Positions 9,053 through 19,156 of a stretch of 25,999 bases of DNA are shown piece by piece. Positions within the stretch are counted from its first letter, which is position 1. Each line of letters begins with the position of its first letter. The notes below the pieces were generated by a model that searched no databases, was not told where the DNA came from, and worked only from the letters and a program-made list of their open reading frames with translations. The stretch is from contig LRSR01011840.1 of assembly GCA_001579985.1 (NCBI GenBank), positions 1 to 25,999 of the forward strand. The letters are read 5' to 3'. A program made the position numbers and the translations under genes. The DNA comes from Hypsibius dujardini (Eukaryota > Tardigrada > Eutardigrada > Parachela > Hypsibiidae).

Positions 9053-9831
9053 AGGTGTCTGCCGCCTGTCTGCCTCTCCGTGCCTGCCAGCTAGCCTGTG
9101 TGTGTGTTTCTCTCTGTCTCTATGCCTGTCTCCATGACTGCCAGTTTCTTCTGTTCATTTGTTTCCATCCGTTTGTCTGTATTGTTAATTGCCTTTATAA
9201 CGTGCACAACTTAGCCTACCTGTTCCAACTGGACAGATTTCAGTTTTAAGGACTCGTATTCCGACTTTGTCTTCTCTAGACTGCGCAGTTGACCTTCCTG
9301 CTCGCGAAGTCGAAGCTGCAGCTGACAATTGTCCACCTCGAGCCTGCTGTTTGTTTCCTGAAGGTACCTCTCGTGACCAGTCTGGAACTCGGTCTGACTG
9401 TTCTTCAGGTGAACCAGTGTATCAATTTCCTTCGACTGTGTCCGCTGTAGGTCTTGTGTTCGCTTCAAATCCGATTGCAGCGCACTATTCGTATCGCGAA
9501 GTTGGTCGATTTGTGCCTTGAGCAAAAGAGTCAACCGTTCTTGATGCGAACTCTGCTCGCGATCAGACTTCAACTGCAGCAACTCTTTCCGAAGTGATTG
9601 GTTCTCGTTGAGTAGCCGGGCGTTCCGGACAGGATCGGGTTCGCTGTCACCACGAGAGTCGAACGATTCGGAACGGACAGCAGCAAGCTGGGACGTTAGA
9701 CTTCGAATTTCGTTTTTATGGAGAGTATCGTTCTTGCGGTTTTCCGCGATTTTATTGTCCAGACACACCTTCAGTTCCCGCATCGTTCGCATAATATCTT
9801 CGAAGGCATCGCGGTCAATAGTGAGAGACAT
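7740..9831 (-). CDS. Coiled-coil protein, two exons, possible Spindly-like dynein adaptor
   Basis: Exon 1 is 9220-9831 (204 codons) and exon 2 is 7740-8915 (391 codons plus stop), joined in phase 0 across a CTGT-filled intron. Residues ~1-380 are almost continuous heptad-rich, Glu/Lys/Gln/Leu coiled coil. The rest is low-complexity: polyQ (LLQQQQPQPK), an acidic patch and a basic C-terminus. Three features recall human Spindly (SPDL1, 605 aa): similar length, an LKNSQTEF motif followed by heptads ending LRSLEKTKSEYESL, and a C-terminal YTPVLKVLSPRK. A TFFDEIDS segment resembles the dynactin-binding Spindly box, but it lies after SQTEF, whereas in Spindly the box comes first. The name therefore stays tentative. 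The start ATG has TAG directly upstream in frame, which could instead be a splice acceptor, so an earlier exon is possible. Confidence 0.8.
8985..9052. repeat. Perfect (CTGT)17 tract in the coiled-coil gene intron
   Basis: Uninterrupted CTGT units fill much of the 304-base intron 8916-9219. The purity suggests recent expansion compared with the degenerate tracts elsewhere in the window. Confidence 0.92.
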
Positions 9832-10249
9832 ACTCTAGTGATGGTGGCAAAATATGGCATGTTAGGATAAGACGATGTTTTCGAATCTCGTTTCGGAGCT
9901 GCGGAGCTGGGAAGCTCAACGGGGTTGAGTTATTTTGGGGCTTCAGGCGACCCAGTGTCATCCGTGTCACCTAGATACTAAAGGTATAGATACTAAATAC
10001 TAAAGATACTAGTATAATAAATATTAAATACCACATACTGAAAGTATTAAATACTAAAATGACTAGTACAATGGCAGGGACCACAAACGGCGCACCCTCG
10101 AGCTTGCAGGCCTTCTAGATCGTTTCTGAAACATATCTGGCCTCCGTGTGAGAGGAAATCATCGGTAAACTCAGAGGAGCGCTCTTCCATATGGCTCAAA
10201 TACTATTACTGAATAATAATAATTTATTTTGGTTGTAACGTGAAATATT

Positions 10250-10450
10250 ACGTCCGTCGTCCGTCCGTCTCGTCCATCCGTCCGTCCGTCTCGTTCATCC
10301 GTCCGTCCTTCCGTCTCGTCCACCCGTCCGCCCGTCTCGTACATCCGTCCGTCCGTCTCGTTCATCCGTCCGTCCGTACGTCTCGTCCATCCGTCCGCCC
10401 GTCTTGTTCATCCGTCCCTCCGTCTCGTTCATCCGTCCGTCCGTATGTTG
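10250..10450. repeat. CCGTCCGTCTCGTTCAT minisatellite
   Basis: About twelve imperfect units built from CCGTCCGT and CTCGTTCAT blocks. Open frames through it are repeat artefacts. Confidence 0.88.
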
Positions 10451-10451
10451 T

Positions 10452-10539
10452 ACGTTCATCGGCTGTCCGTTCAGTCTCTGTCCGACAACGGACGGACGTT
10501 CATCGGCTGTCCGTTCAGTCTCTGTCCGACAACGGACGG
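10452..10539. repeat. 44-bp direct duplication
   Basis: The segment beginning ACGTTCATCGGCTGTCCGTT at 10452 is repeated exactly at 10496. Each copy contains an internal inverted motif GTCCG/CGGAC. Confidence 0.85.
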
Positions 10540-10685
10540 ACGGTCAACGGATGGACAAAGAACGAACAGATGGACAACGCTCAGATGGACGACGGACAGA
10601 CTGAAGGACGAACGGACAACATGGAAAGGTTAAAATAGCACATGCACCTGATGATGTATACAGGGAGGGGTAAAATAGCCGGGGT

Positions 10686-10691
10686 TTTATT
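10686..10691 (-). promoter_or_regulatory. Candidate poly(A) signal of the membrane-receptor gene
   Basis: AATAAA on the minus strand about 575 bases beyond the stop codon at 11265. It is assigned by position only. Confidence 0.3.
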
Positions 10692-11102
10692 GGGCACCAA
10701 AAAGGGGCAAAATAGCCACTCCGTTTAATATTTTTAAATACCTTGCAACCAACAAATTCCAACAAATCCTGAGTATTCCAGGTATTCCAGTGGAATTACC
10801 GGTGTTTCTCTTTCTCCACAGGTCATCAGAATTTTCGGAGGCATTGATCGGCACCTAGTCGAACGCTCTCCGCTCTCTAATAACTAATAAATGGCTTAAA
10901 AAATGTATTTAATAAATAAAAACCTATTCTAGTTTTAATATTTTTAAATAGCCTAAATTACGCTCACCAAAAAGGGTGCGTACACAAGTGAGATTTCGTT
11001 TCTCTTCTCCTAGGACCACTGCCCGGTAGAATTGCCTAAGACGATCGAAAGTACGACAAAGAAATGTGCGAAAAAATCGACAATACAAACATATACGAAG
11101 AA

Positions 11103-11177
11103 AGGTGAAAGGTGAAAGGTGAAAGGTGAAAGGTGAAAGGTGAAAGGTGAAAGGTGAAAGGTGAAAGGTGAAAGAAA
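11103..11177. repeat. (GGTGAAA)n heptanucleotide tract
   Basis: About ten units of AAAGGTG downstream of the receptor stop codon, within its presumed 3' UTR on the minus strand. Confidence 0.92.
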
Positions 11178-11264
11178 GGTGGACCGTTTCCGGAGCGCTT
11201 CCAACACGTGTGCGCTTCGTGAATGCCCAGTTGATTAACAAATTTCGACAGGTCATTGAAACAT

Positions 11265-13978
11265 TTACTGATAATATTGCGGACCACCGCCACCATATCC
11301 GGCGTCGTCCTGCTGTGAGGGATACCACGCCGTCGCATTCTGCTCCAGCTCCAGATGCTGTTCATCCCACTGTCCGTACGGATCCAACGTATCTGACCAC
11401 TGTGTTGCCGGTTCGTCCGAAGGGTACGGCATCGGCCGCATCAGAACCGGTCTCATCGAAGCCGGAGGAGGCTGCAGATACGCTGCATAACCTTCCATAG
11501 CCGGGGCTTCTACACCACCGACACTGTAGGGGATCGGCTGAAACGGTTGGTATTCCGGCGAGTCCAGCGCCGAATACCGTTGCGTAGTTGAGGGTCGACT
11601 ACTGCTGCTGTAATGGAACCGCGTTCCGACCGGCAGAGGGCGTCGCTGCGAACGGTGGCTCTCGGGCGTCGTCGGTCGAGATAATCCCACCGATGGGTGC
11701 GGTCTTTGCCTGCGAACCACCGATGGGCGCGATCGTTGCCTGCGAACCACCGATGGGTGCGGTCGTTGCCTGCGAACCGGTTCGCTTCTGTTCGCCAGTC
11801 GCAGTTCGCGCTCAAAGTCCTCAATTGGAACGCTGTTCCCATCCTGTTCCCGTTTGTTCGCTATCGCTCGCGGTGTCGGTTCGCTCCTCGTCTCGGCGGG
11901 CTGTTCTTTTTGCGATCTTTTCCGCGTAATCGCGAGCTCCTCATCCCCCGAGGAGGTTTCTTCCGGCGCTAGCTCTCGTCGGAATTTAACTTTTCGTGAC
12001 AGCGGTTCGCTTTCGGTCTTGTTCGTTTTTCTTCTATGAGGTCTTCGTGAACGAGGGGTTACGTCTGAGTCCGAGGACGAAACCTGCGATGAGGACAAAC
12101 CGGTTTTCGTCGCCGCCGACGTGCTACGAGATTCTGGTTCGCTGGTCGTTGGGTTGGACCACTTCGTTGTGGCCTCACTCGTAGCGTTCGTTGTTTTGGA
12201 ACGTGACGTTTCGGAATCACTTGGTTCGCTAGGCAGCAACTTCCTTGCAAGATATTTGTCGGGAGCTCGGCTAACGTGTGGGGGAATTTTCATCTGCACC
12301 GGCTGATTAGTTCGACGTGGCATGGTAATGAGTGGCCGCGGAAAGACCGAACCGTCTGACTTTCGTCGCGGTATCGGTTGGTCGTAATCGGAATCAGGGT
12401 CTGCGCTGTTCGGGCCGAAATGAAAATTGTCTCGCGGTTGCCCGTAAAGCCGTCCGAGGTCCATAGCCGAGGGTGTTTGGATGGCTTTTTCTTGCATTGT
12501 AAGGAGACGTTGGATATAGTCGGCGGGAAGCTGACCGGTCCGCTGAAGACTGCATGTGTGGCGGAGGAGAAAGTCCTTACGGTGGCCATCAGTAAACCAA
12601 CTGGGCATTCGCTGCATTATGGCGTTGTAAGCAGGAAATCTGTGTAAACGAAGTGGTAGAATATGTAGTAAAGCTGAGCTCAGGATGTGTCTCTACCTGC
12701 TTCTTTACTTGAGTGCATGTCTGTCTATCTGTCTGCTGTGTGTCTGTTTGTTTGTCTGCCTGTCTGTTTGTCTGTTTGTCTGTTTGTTTGTCTGTTTGTC
12801 TGCCTGTCTGTTTGTCTGTTTGTTTGTCTGTTTGTCTGTCTGCCTGTCTGCCTGCCTGTTTTTCTGTCTGCCTACCTGGCTGGTTGGCTGGTTGCCTATA
12901 TGTTTGCTTGTCTGTCTGTCTGTCTGCCTGTCTTTCTGTCTGTTTTCGGTCTGTTTGTTTGGTGGAGAACACAACGCCCATTGTACCTCCTCATGCATCC
13001 AGTTCTTAAAAGAGCAAATAAGGCAAACAGGACGCAGACGGATCCAAGCAGCGCCACCACTAGGACTGCCGTCTCACTGACTTCGACAAAGTCGATGTCT
13101 GAAAAGAGTACAACGGTATGTTACTAGAATTCATTTTTTCAACGGATTTTCGCAGAAATGGCCAGCGAACCATTTGCGTCATCGAAGCTGACTCCAAAAA
13201 CGTGGACCAGAATTTCATAGTGCCCAGTCCGTAAGAGACAGCCGTAAAATCCGTCACTATCACCGATCTCCGTGTTACGGACCGTCAGCTTTGTTGCATG
13301 CTTCATGCCTGCAATCTTTTCCAATATTTTAACAAGTTCAGGAAAGCTGCCACGACATTGCTTCGCGTCAATACCTGCTGGATGCTCATAGACGTGAGAT
13401 TCTGAATGATTTCTCCTTCACGGAGCCAGAACGCGATTCCTCCGCTCACACCCAGTTTGTCTTCATGACTTGACAGGTCACACTGGAATTCCACTTCCGC
13501 TGCCGGCGGCTCATGATACTCATCATATTTGGCTATATAAGTCAAAATGTTTGTTGTCTGTTCACAGTTTTGACGAGAAGTCTCAGTGATTAAGATGAAC
13601 GCAGGTATTGAAACGAACCGGCAATACTGGCGGATATGGAGCTGACCAGTCTTCCCGTTTGGCGCATGGCCACTTCTCGGAGGACGTTGTAGTCCTTTTT
13701 GTTGATCGAAATGCTATACAAAATTCCGTTGAATCCTCCAGTTTGTTTCGTGATCATGTAAACAATTGTCCAGTAATCCAGCTCACCGCCAGCAAAGTGC
13801 AAGGGTGGCCTTGCTCGGTACGGCTCTCCGTCAAGTGTAATGAGGTACGCATGCTCATGATTCAGACGAAGATGTGCTTGCTTACTTTTTACCGTGACCG
13901 TGACAGTAAGCCAATGTTTTTCCTGCAAGAGAAACCGAAAAGTATAAATAAGATAATACATGATAGTCGTTGAAGAGG

Positions 13979-14024
<46 letters not shown>

Positions 14025-17000
14025 AACAGACAGACAAACAGATAGGCAGCAGCAAACAGACAGACAGACAGACAGTCAGAGAGACAGACATGCAGGCAGA
14101 CAGACAGAAAGTAAAGCCTACTACTACTGGCTCCGTTATTGTACACATCTTCTCCGATCCCAAATTCAGACAGAATACGAGACTGTTCTTCCAAAAGTAC
14201 AGTATCAGATACGATCCAGCCTCTTCGCCAAAGTTGGACCACACCACTCCAGTGGACGTTGAAAACGGCTTGATTACTATCTCAATCACGATGTCTGGTT
14301 TGTGACAGTCGGAGCAGGTGAAGACGGTGTAATCGTCGCCGGTAAACATCGGATAAAGTTCTTCCGCTTCCACATCCCATCGCACTACCTTGCGTTTCGC
14401 TATGGGATGATTCGTCTCCTCATTCACTGATGTCATTTCTTCGGTTTCATCCAGAAAGTACTCTTCGTAGCCGACTCGAACAGATGCGATCCAACCAACA
14501 AAGCCTATGATATCCATGAAAATGGAATTACTTGTATGAGTCATCAGGTAAAATTACAAGAATTCGTGACGCATTTACAATTTAACCAACCAACAGTTTA
14601 ATTAAAAACTAATTAAATGAAAAATAAAATATTTTTAGTTGATTGAAAAATACACGATTTTTCGAAAATGCCTTCGTTGAAATTACCTGGATGTGTGATG
14701 CCAATGGCTGCGCGGAACATCTCACTAACACCTCCAACGAACATCTGCTGATCCAAGTCTACCTTCTCCATCTCGACATTGGGCGATTTTCGCTCCATCG
14801 GGACGCCATTATTGACGCGAAGAATTATCCGTGTCCCCACGACCGCAGCGAAGACGTTACTCCAACGGCTCATTTCTAATATTTCATCGTGACGAAGCGA
14901 CGCGACCACGCCCGCCATCTATCCCCAAAAATATTAACAACTTTTACGTTCTCTAAGCATGTTTAAGCCTTCGTTCTTACTAGGACGGAAGAACCTAAAC
15001 ATACAAGCTATTAAACTGAATAACAGGAGAAAAATCATAGTGAGATTTCACTGGTAGAGGAGGTTAGAGGTGAAAGGAAGGAACTGTGCAAGATTACTGT
15101 AGAACACACGCTTATATAGTCAGAGATAAAGAATACGTTCTGATCTAACGTTCTAGTTCTTGCCGACATGGTGGGACAGAAGAACCTAAACGTACAAGCT
15201 ATTAAACTGAATAACAGGAGAAGAATCATAGTGAGATTTTACTGGTAGAGGAGGTTAGAGGTGAAAGGAAGGAACTGTGCAAGATTACTGTAGAACACAC
15301 GCTTATATAATCAGAGATGAAGAATAGTTCCTGATCTAACGTACTAGTTCTTGCAGAAATGACGGGACAGAAGAACCTGAACATACAAGCTATTAAACTG
15401 AATAACAGGAGAAGAATTGTAGTGAGATTTTACTGGTAGAGGAGGTTAGAGGTGAAAGGAAGGAACTGTGCAAGATTACTGTAGAACACACGCTTATATA
15501 GTCAGAGATAAAGAATACGTTCTGATCTAACGTTCTAGTTCTTGCCGACATGGTGGGACAGAAGAACCTAAGCATACAAGCTGTTAGACTGAATAACAGG
15601 AGAAGAATTGTAGTGAGATTTCACTGGTAGAGGAGGTTAGAGGTGAAAGGAAGGAACTGTGCAAGATTACTGTAGAACACACGCTTATATAGTCAGAGAT
15701 ATAGAATAGTTCCTGACCTGACGTACTAGTTCCTGCAGAAACGACGGAACTATGTAGGTGATAATAGCGGAGTAAGTAATTGTAGAATGTGAGGGTAGAT
15801 AGGAATGGGTTAATTAGGTAGATAGACTATATTATTACACAGATGGCCACAATTTTGGGTGGCAGGCTTTAAACCAAAACGGGTGGTTCGAGTTCGAGCC
15901 GAATTAAGTCACCGCGCGCACGCGCTCTTGACCACAGCTGATCATGCAGCCTTTACTCAATTGATCGATTGATTGAACTTGTTTATTTTAGCGGAATTTA
16001 GAACAGCTTGCTCAATCTCATTTTTCCGTTGGGCCGGGCATTAAATCAAAAGATTCAAGTTCCAGCCCAGAGTGGCTCAAACTCAGACCACCCTGATGGC
16101 TCGAACTCAGACCAGTACCTGTTGGGCACCACCCGAACACCATTCATGCTTGCGTTCAGTTGAATATCAAACACACCACCGCATGTACCTGCACGAATAG
16201 CTCGACATGGCCGCCCTCCAACCGCAACACGACCGTGTCATTACTCCCTGCACTCGTGTGGTTTACCCCGTGATGTCGGTACACCAGCAGCCCATCTCGC
16301 TCCTCCGGTTTGAATTTCACGTAGACTGACAGGAGTTTCCTTGACACGAAGGTTTTCTCGTACTCCACGTAGGCTTCTCCGTCGAATACGCTCACTTGGC
16401 TGGCCGCTTTGTCTGTCCAACCAACGCATAAGAATTGGAGAAATCAATTAGAAGTAGAAATAAAAAAGAAAAAAAATTAGAATAAATGAAATTTTCACAA
16501 TATTTAAATGAGAAAAATCAAGCGTGTTTGTATTGAGATCGTGAGTCGATAACTTTACCTGTGCATGGTTTTTCGAAGCAGAATCCGACTTTGGTGCCGG
16601 GTCCGCTGCATGCCGCACCGCCGCCCGTGGGGGCGGGGTCTTCGCAGGTCCGGTCCTGATAGCGAACACCGCGGCCGCACGGCTCCGAGCAGGGGCTCCA
16701 CTCATTCCAGGCGCTCCATCCGCCGGACGCTGACAATCATAAATTAGAAACATAGTTTTAAAGGCACCATAGGCTTTGAGCTTATACGATGAAGGGCTTA
16801 TACGGTCAGGGGCACACTTACTTTTGCACGGATCCGTGTTGCAGACTCGGACATTCCGGTTGCTGCCCAGACACTGCTGCTGCGCCTCCGCGGACAGACA
16901 CGTGCGATACTTTGTCTGCGTGCCGATCCCACAGCTTTTCGTGCAGTCCGACCATTGCGTCCACTCACTCCACTTCCCGACGTCTAACCATTAGTCGCAA

Positions 17001-17655
17001 ACAGGGCAAATAAGTTTGTCAACATTCTCACAGAAGGACTGATCGACTGTGGTACAGACAGGCAGGAGAGAATTTGAGGCAGACGATCACTTCCAAAGGC
17101 GTTCAGGCAGACAGGCAGGAGAGAACTTCAGGCGGACAATCACTTTCAGACGCGTTCAGGCAGACAGGCAGGAGAGAGCTTTAGGCAGACAATCACTTTC
17201 AGACGCGTTCAGGCAGACAGGCAGTGAGGAATTCAAACAGAGAATCAATTACAGACGTGTTCCAATAGACATACCAGGTATAGGGAGAAACTCACGCAGA
17301 CCATCACTTCCAGATGCGTTCAGGCAAACAAGCAGTGAGGAATTCAGACAGACAACCAGTTAGAGACGCGTTCAGTCGGAAAGATAGAATTTCAGGCAGA
17401 CAACCAAATACAGACACATTTAGGTAGGCAGACAGTCAGAAGTTCAGGCAGCAATCAGTTCCTTACCCGGACATGCTGTAAGGTTGCACCGCTGCGTCTC
17501 CCTGGAGCTCCCCACACATTCCGCCCCAATCGGGTAACACGCCCGGTGCTTCACCTGAGTACCCACTCCGCAAGTCACATCACACGGTGACCAATCGTCC
17601 CAGTTGGTCCATCTCGGCGGGTCTGCATCGATATCTGAGGACGGTTCCTTTGTGC
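11265..17655 (-). CDS. Single-pass membrane protein: TSP1 x3, LamG x2, Ig-like, TM, long cytoplasmic tail
   Basis: Exons (minus-strand order): 17467-17655, 16822-16983, 16559-16729 (one TSP1 repeat each: [45 protein letters not shown]); 16189-16412, 14687-14918 and 14122-14504 (LamG 1, start of LamG 2; the 3' edge of the last could be 14125 or 14128); 13619-13922 (rest of LamG 2, HWLTVTV to [12 protein letters not shown]); 13375-13532 and 13144-13300 (Ig-like: [16 protein letters not shown]); 12987-13098 ([22 protein letters not shown], then basic stop-transfer residues); 11265-12639 (457-residue tail). All junction phases agree. The tail is rich in Ser, Arg, Thr and Pro, has three [10 protein letters not shown]-type repeats and ends GGGGPQYYQ. 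An adhesion or guidance-receptor role is inferred from the domains. I do not recognise this order as a known family. Signal peptide and 5' exons were not found. Confidence 0.85.
12716..12960. repeat. Degenerate (CTGT)n tract in a receptor-gene intron
   Basis: About 60 CTGT, TTGT and GCCT units in the intron between the TM exon and the cytoplasmic-tail exon. Long open frames on both strands here are artefacts. Confidence 0.92.
13980..14108. repeat. (ACAG)n tract in a receptor-gene intron
   Basis: ACAG units with AAACAG and GCAGCA interruptions in the intron that splits LamG 2. Confidence 0.9.
14962..15835. mobile_element. Element C, copy 1: four 191-bp tandem units (A-B-A-B)
   Basis: After a short left end (GTTTAAGCCTTCGTTC) the word GAAGAACCT recurs at 14988, 15179, 15370 and 15561, spacing exactly 191 bases. 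Units 1 and 3 share one 3' variant (TTGCCGACATGGTGGGAC). Units 2 and 4 share another (TTGCAGAAA.GACGG). The array is therefore a duplicated 382-bp dimer. A unique right end (GAACTATGTAGGTGATAATA to AGACTATATTATT) follows. The same left end, A-B order and right end recur at 21938-23754. No protein is encoded, so it is non-autonomous or satellite-like. Confidence 0.82.
15836..16113. mobile_element. TIR element A, copy 2 (right-truncated)
   Basis: Close to collinear with 1578-1855. It includes the shared segments CGAGTTCGAGCCGAATTAA, ACCGCGCGCACGCGCTCTT and TTGATCGATTGATTGAACTT. It keeps the left TIR and about 1.5 units of the 24-bp minisatellite, then stops. The right TIR is missing. It begins at a TA directly after the right end of element C copy 1. 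Confidence 0.8.
17052..17440. repeat. 53-bp tandem repeat in a receptor-gene intron
   Basis: GTTCAGGCAGACAGGCAG recurs at 17101, 17154 and 17207 (53-base spacing). More degenerate units follow to about 17440. It lies between the first two TSP1 exons. A plus-strand frame stays open through several units but shows no protein family. Confidence 0.82.
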
Positions 17656-18082
17656 CTGCAACCTATCAACTGTTGGCATGTCTCTCGTTGCACGTTTTCT
17701 AGTGAGAATTCATCGGTCTTGTATCTCCCTTACTAGTGGCGGTCAAGGAAAATGTTATCATGGTTAGCCAAAATCGTGCAAGGACAGTGTGGCGCCCGCC
17801 GTGGCTCATGGCATGGTGAAACGTCCCGGGAAAACAAGTTCAGGTCACTTTGTCGGTTGGAATTGCATAAACGCGCGGTTGATCGATCGACCACCGAATG
17901 TAAAGTCCATTACAAATATTCAGGCACGGAGCATTGAAATGGAAATCATCAGAGAGAGGCGTAATAGCGTAACACGCCAATTTTATGAGAGATCACCTTG
18001 ATATATTTCGCAGTTACGCAAACACTATCGATCAAAGGCACTTCCCACTTTCAGGCAATAGTAGAGAGCAGGCGCAACTTCA

Positions 18083-18132
18083 GAAGTGAGAAGTGTGAGA
18101 AGTGAGAAGTGAGAAGTGAGAAGTGAGAAGTG
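18083..18132. repeat. (GAAGTGA)n heptanucleotide tract
   Basis: About seven units of GAAGTGA in the divergent spacer. Related words (CCCACTT, AGCAGGCGCAA) recur on both sides as a short duplication (18041-18077 and 18157-18200). Confidence 0.85.
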
Positions 18133-18699
18133 GGACTGAACTGGTTGAACAGCAAGTCCCACTTCCAACTTTCAAGCAATATTTCAGCAGGCGCAAGTGA
18201 AAATTAGAAGGTTGTTTAAGCAGTTTAAACGTGGAGCAGTAATTTCGGTATCGAATATTCGTACTTGTCACTTTTTACATTCCGGTTCATCATTCGCTGG
18301 ATCCAGGTTTTTTGAATGCCTGTTTGTGAAAACGTTTCAAGGAAACATTTGTGAGGCATCACAGAAGAAACACTCTTCAAATGAGACCAAACAAACTCTG
18401 TCACCAACGTTTTTAGATTGATTGATTTTTACTGTTGATTAAATCGTCAATATCTCAATCACTTTTGTTGTTGAGAATGTTAGAAAGCTTTCAATTTAGA
18501 AACGAACACAAACATCCACCGAATTCCACTTCCCACCTTCTACTTCCCGCGTAAAAATACATTTGTGCCTGCTCTCAAGTTCTCAAGCGATAAATCGCAC
18601 TGTTTTCTCCTTCCAGACACGGTTATAGCTAAGCAACATCTCTGATCACTCTACCAACGCTACGCCTGCGTATTCAGACTTCATATCACCAAAACCCCA

Positions 18700-18895
18700 A
18701 CCATTCGATCAAAACCCAATCAAAACCCTTCAACACCCTTCAAAACCCATCGAAACCCTTCAAAACCCATCAGAACTCCATCAAAACCAATCAAAATCTC
18801 ATCAAAACCCCATCAAAACCCATCAAAACCCATCAGAACCCATCAAAACCCATCAAAACCCATCAGAACCCATCAGAACCCCTCAAAAGCCCATC
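18700..18895. repeat. CCATCAAAAC minisatellite
   Basis: About 18 imperfect units of CCCATCAAAA with CCTTC and CATCAG variants, about 260 bases upstream of the predicted AIFM3-like start codon. Confidence 0.88.
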
Positions 18896-19156
18896 ACGAA
18901 ACCGACTAGCGCTGCCTGTTCGATTGGTAACTAAGCGACTAGCCCTGCCTGTACGCGCGCGCAGCCAGTACGTTTATCACATAGCAGCAACGTTTCCGTT
19001 TGCTATTCGCATATAAATAATTTCGATTACTGAAAAAATTCGCAAACCATTCTAGTCTGCTAAACTCTGATAGACAATTTAAATTAGATTCGTGTTTTTA
19101 GTGTTTTTAGGAGATTTTGTGTTTCTTAGTCAGCAAGCAAGCGTGTCACGCAATTA

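Larger units (their letters stand above)
9832..11264. other. Intergenic spacer upstream of the coiled-coil gene
   Basis: This is the 5' side of the coiled-coil gene and the 3' side of the membrane-receptor gene, both on the minus strand. It contains AT-rich ATACTAAA repeats (about 9970-10065), a CCGTCCGTCTCGT minisatellite (10250-10450), a 44-bp direct duplication (10452-10539) and a (GGTGAAA)n tract (11103-11177). A minus-strand AATAAA at 10686-10691 is a candidate 3' end for the receptor gene. No supported coding region was found. Confidence 0.7.
14919..16188 (-). other. Large receptor-gene intron (1270 bp) holding repeat elements
   Basis: The intron within LamG 1 holds element C copy 1 (14962-15835), the right-truncated element A copy 2 (15836-16113) and half of palindrome D (16114-16142). 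No coding segment is supported. Confidence 0.8.
17656..19156. other. Divergent spacer between the receptor and AIFM3-like genes
   Basis: The receptor (-) and the AIFM3-like gene (+) point away from each other, so promoters and any missing receptor 5' exons should lie here. I could not recognise a signal-peptide exon. It contains a (GAAGTGA)n tract (18083-18132) and a CCATCAAAAC minisatellite (18700-18895). No supported coding region was found. Confidence 0.65.

Noticed and set aside
11588-11929. Plus-strand frames antisense to the receptor tail exon
   Set aside because: The minus-strand frame runs 458 codons in phase with the TM exon. The antisense frames are compositional shadows.
12639-13098. 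Treating the cytoplasmic-tail exon as a separate gene starting at the Met codon at 12617
   Set aside because: A donor at 12986 and an acceptor at 12640 join in phase 2 to the TM exon, and the frame is open upstream of that Met to the acceptor.
17049-17363. 104-residue plus-strand frame with repeated RREF/RQTG words
   Set aside because: It follows a 53-bp tandem repeat antisense to a receptor intron. The periodicity explains the open frame.
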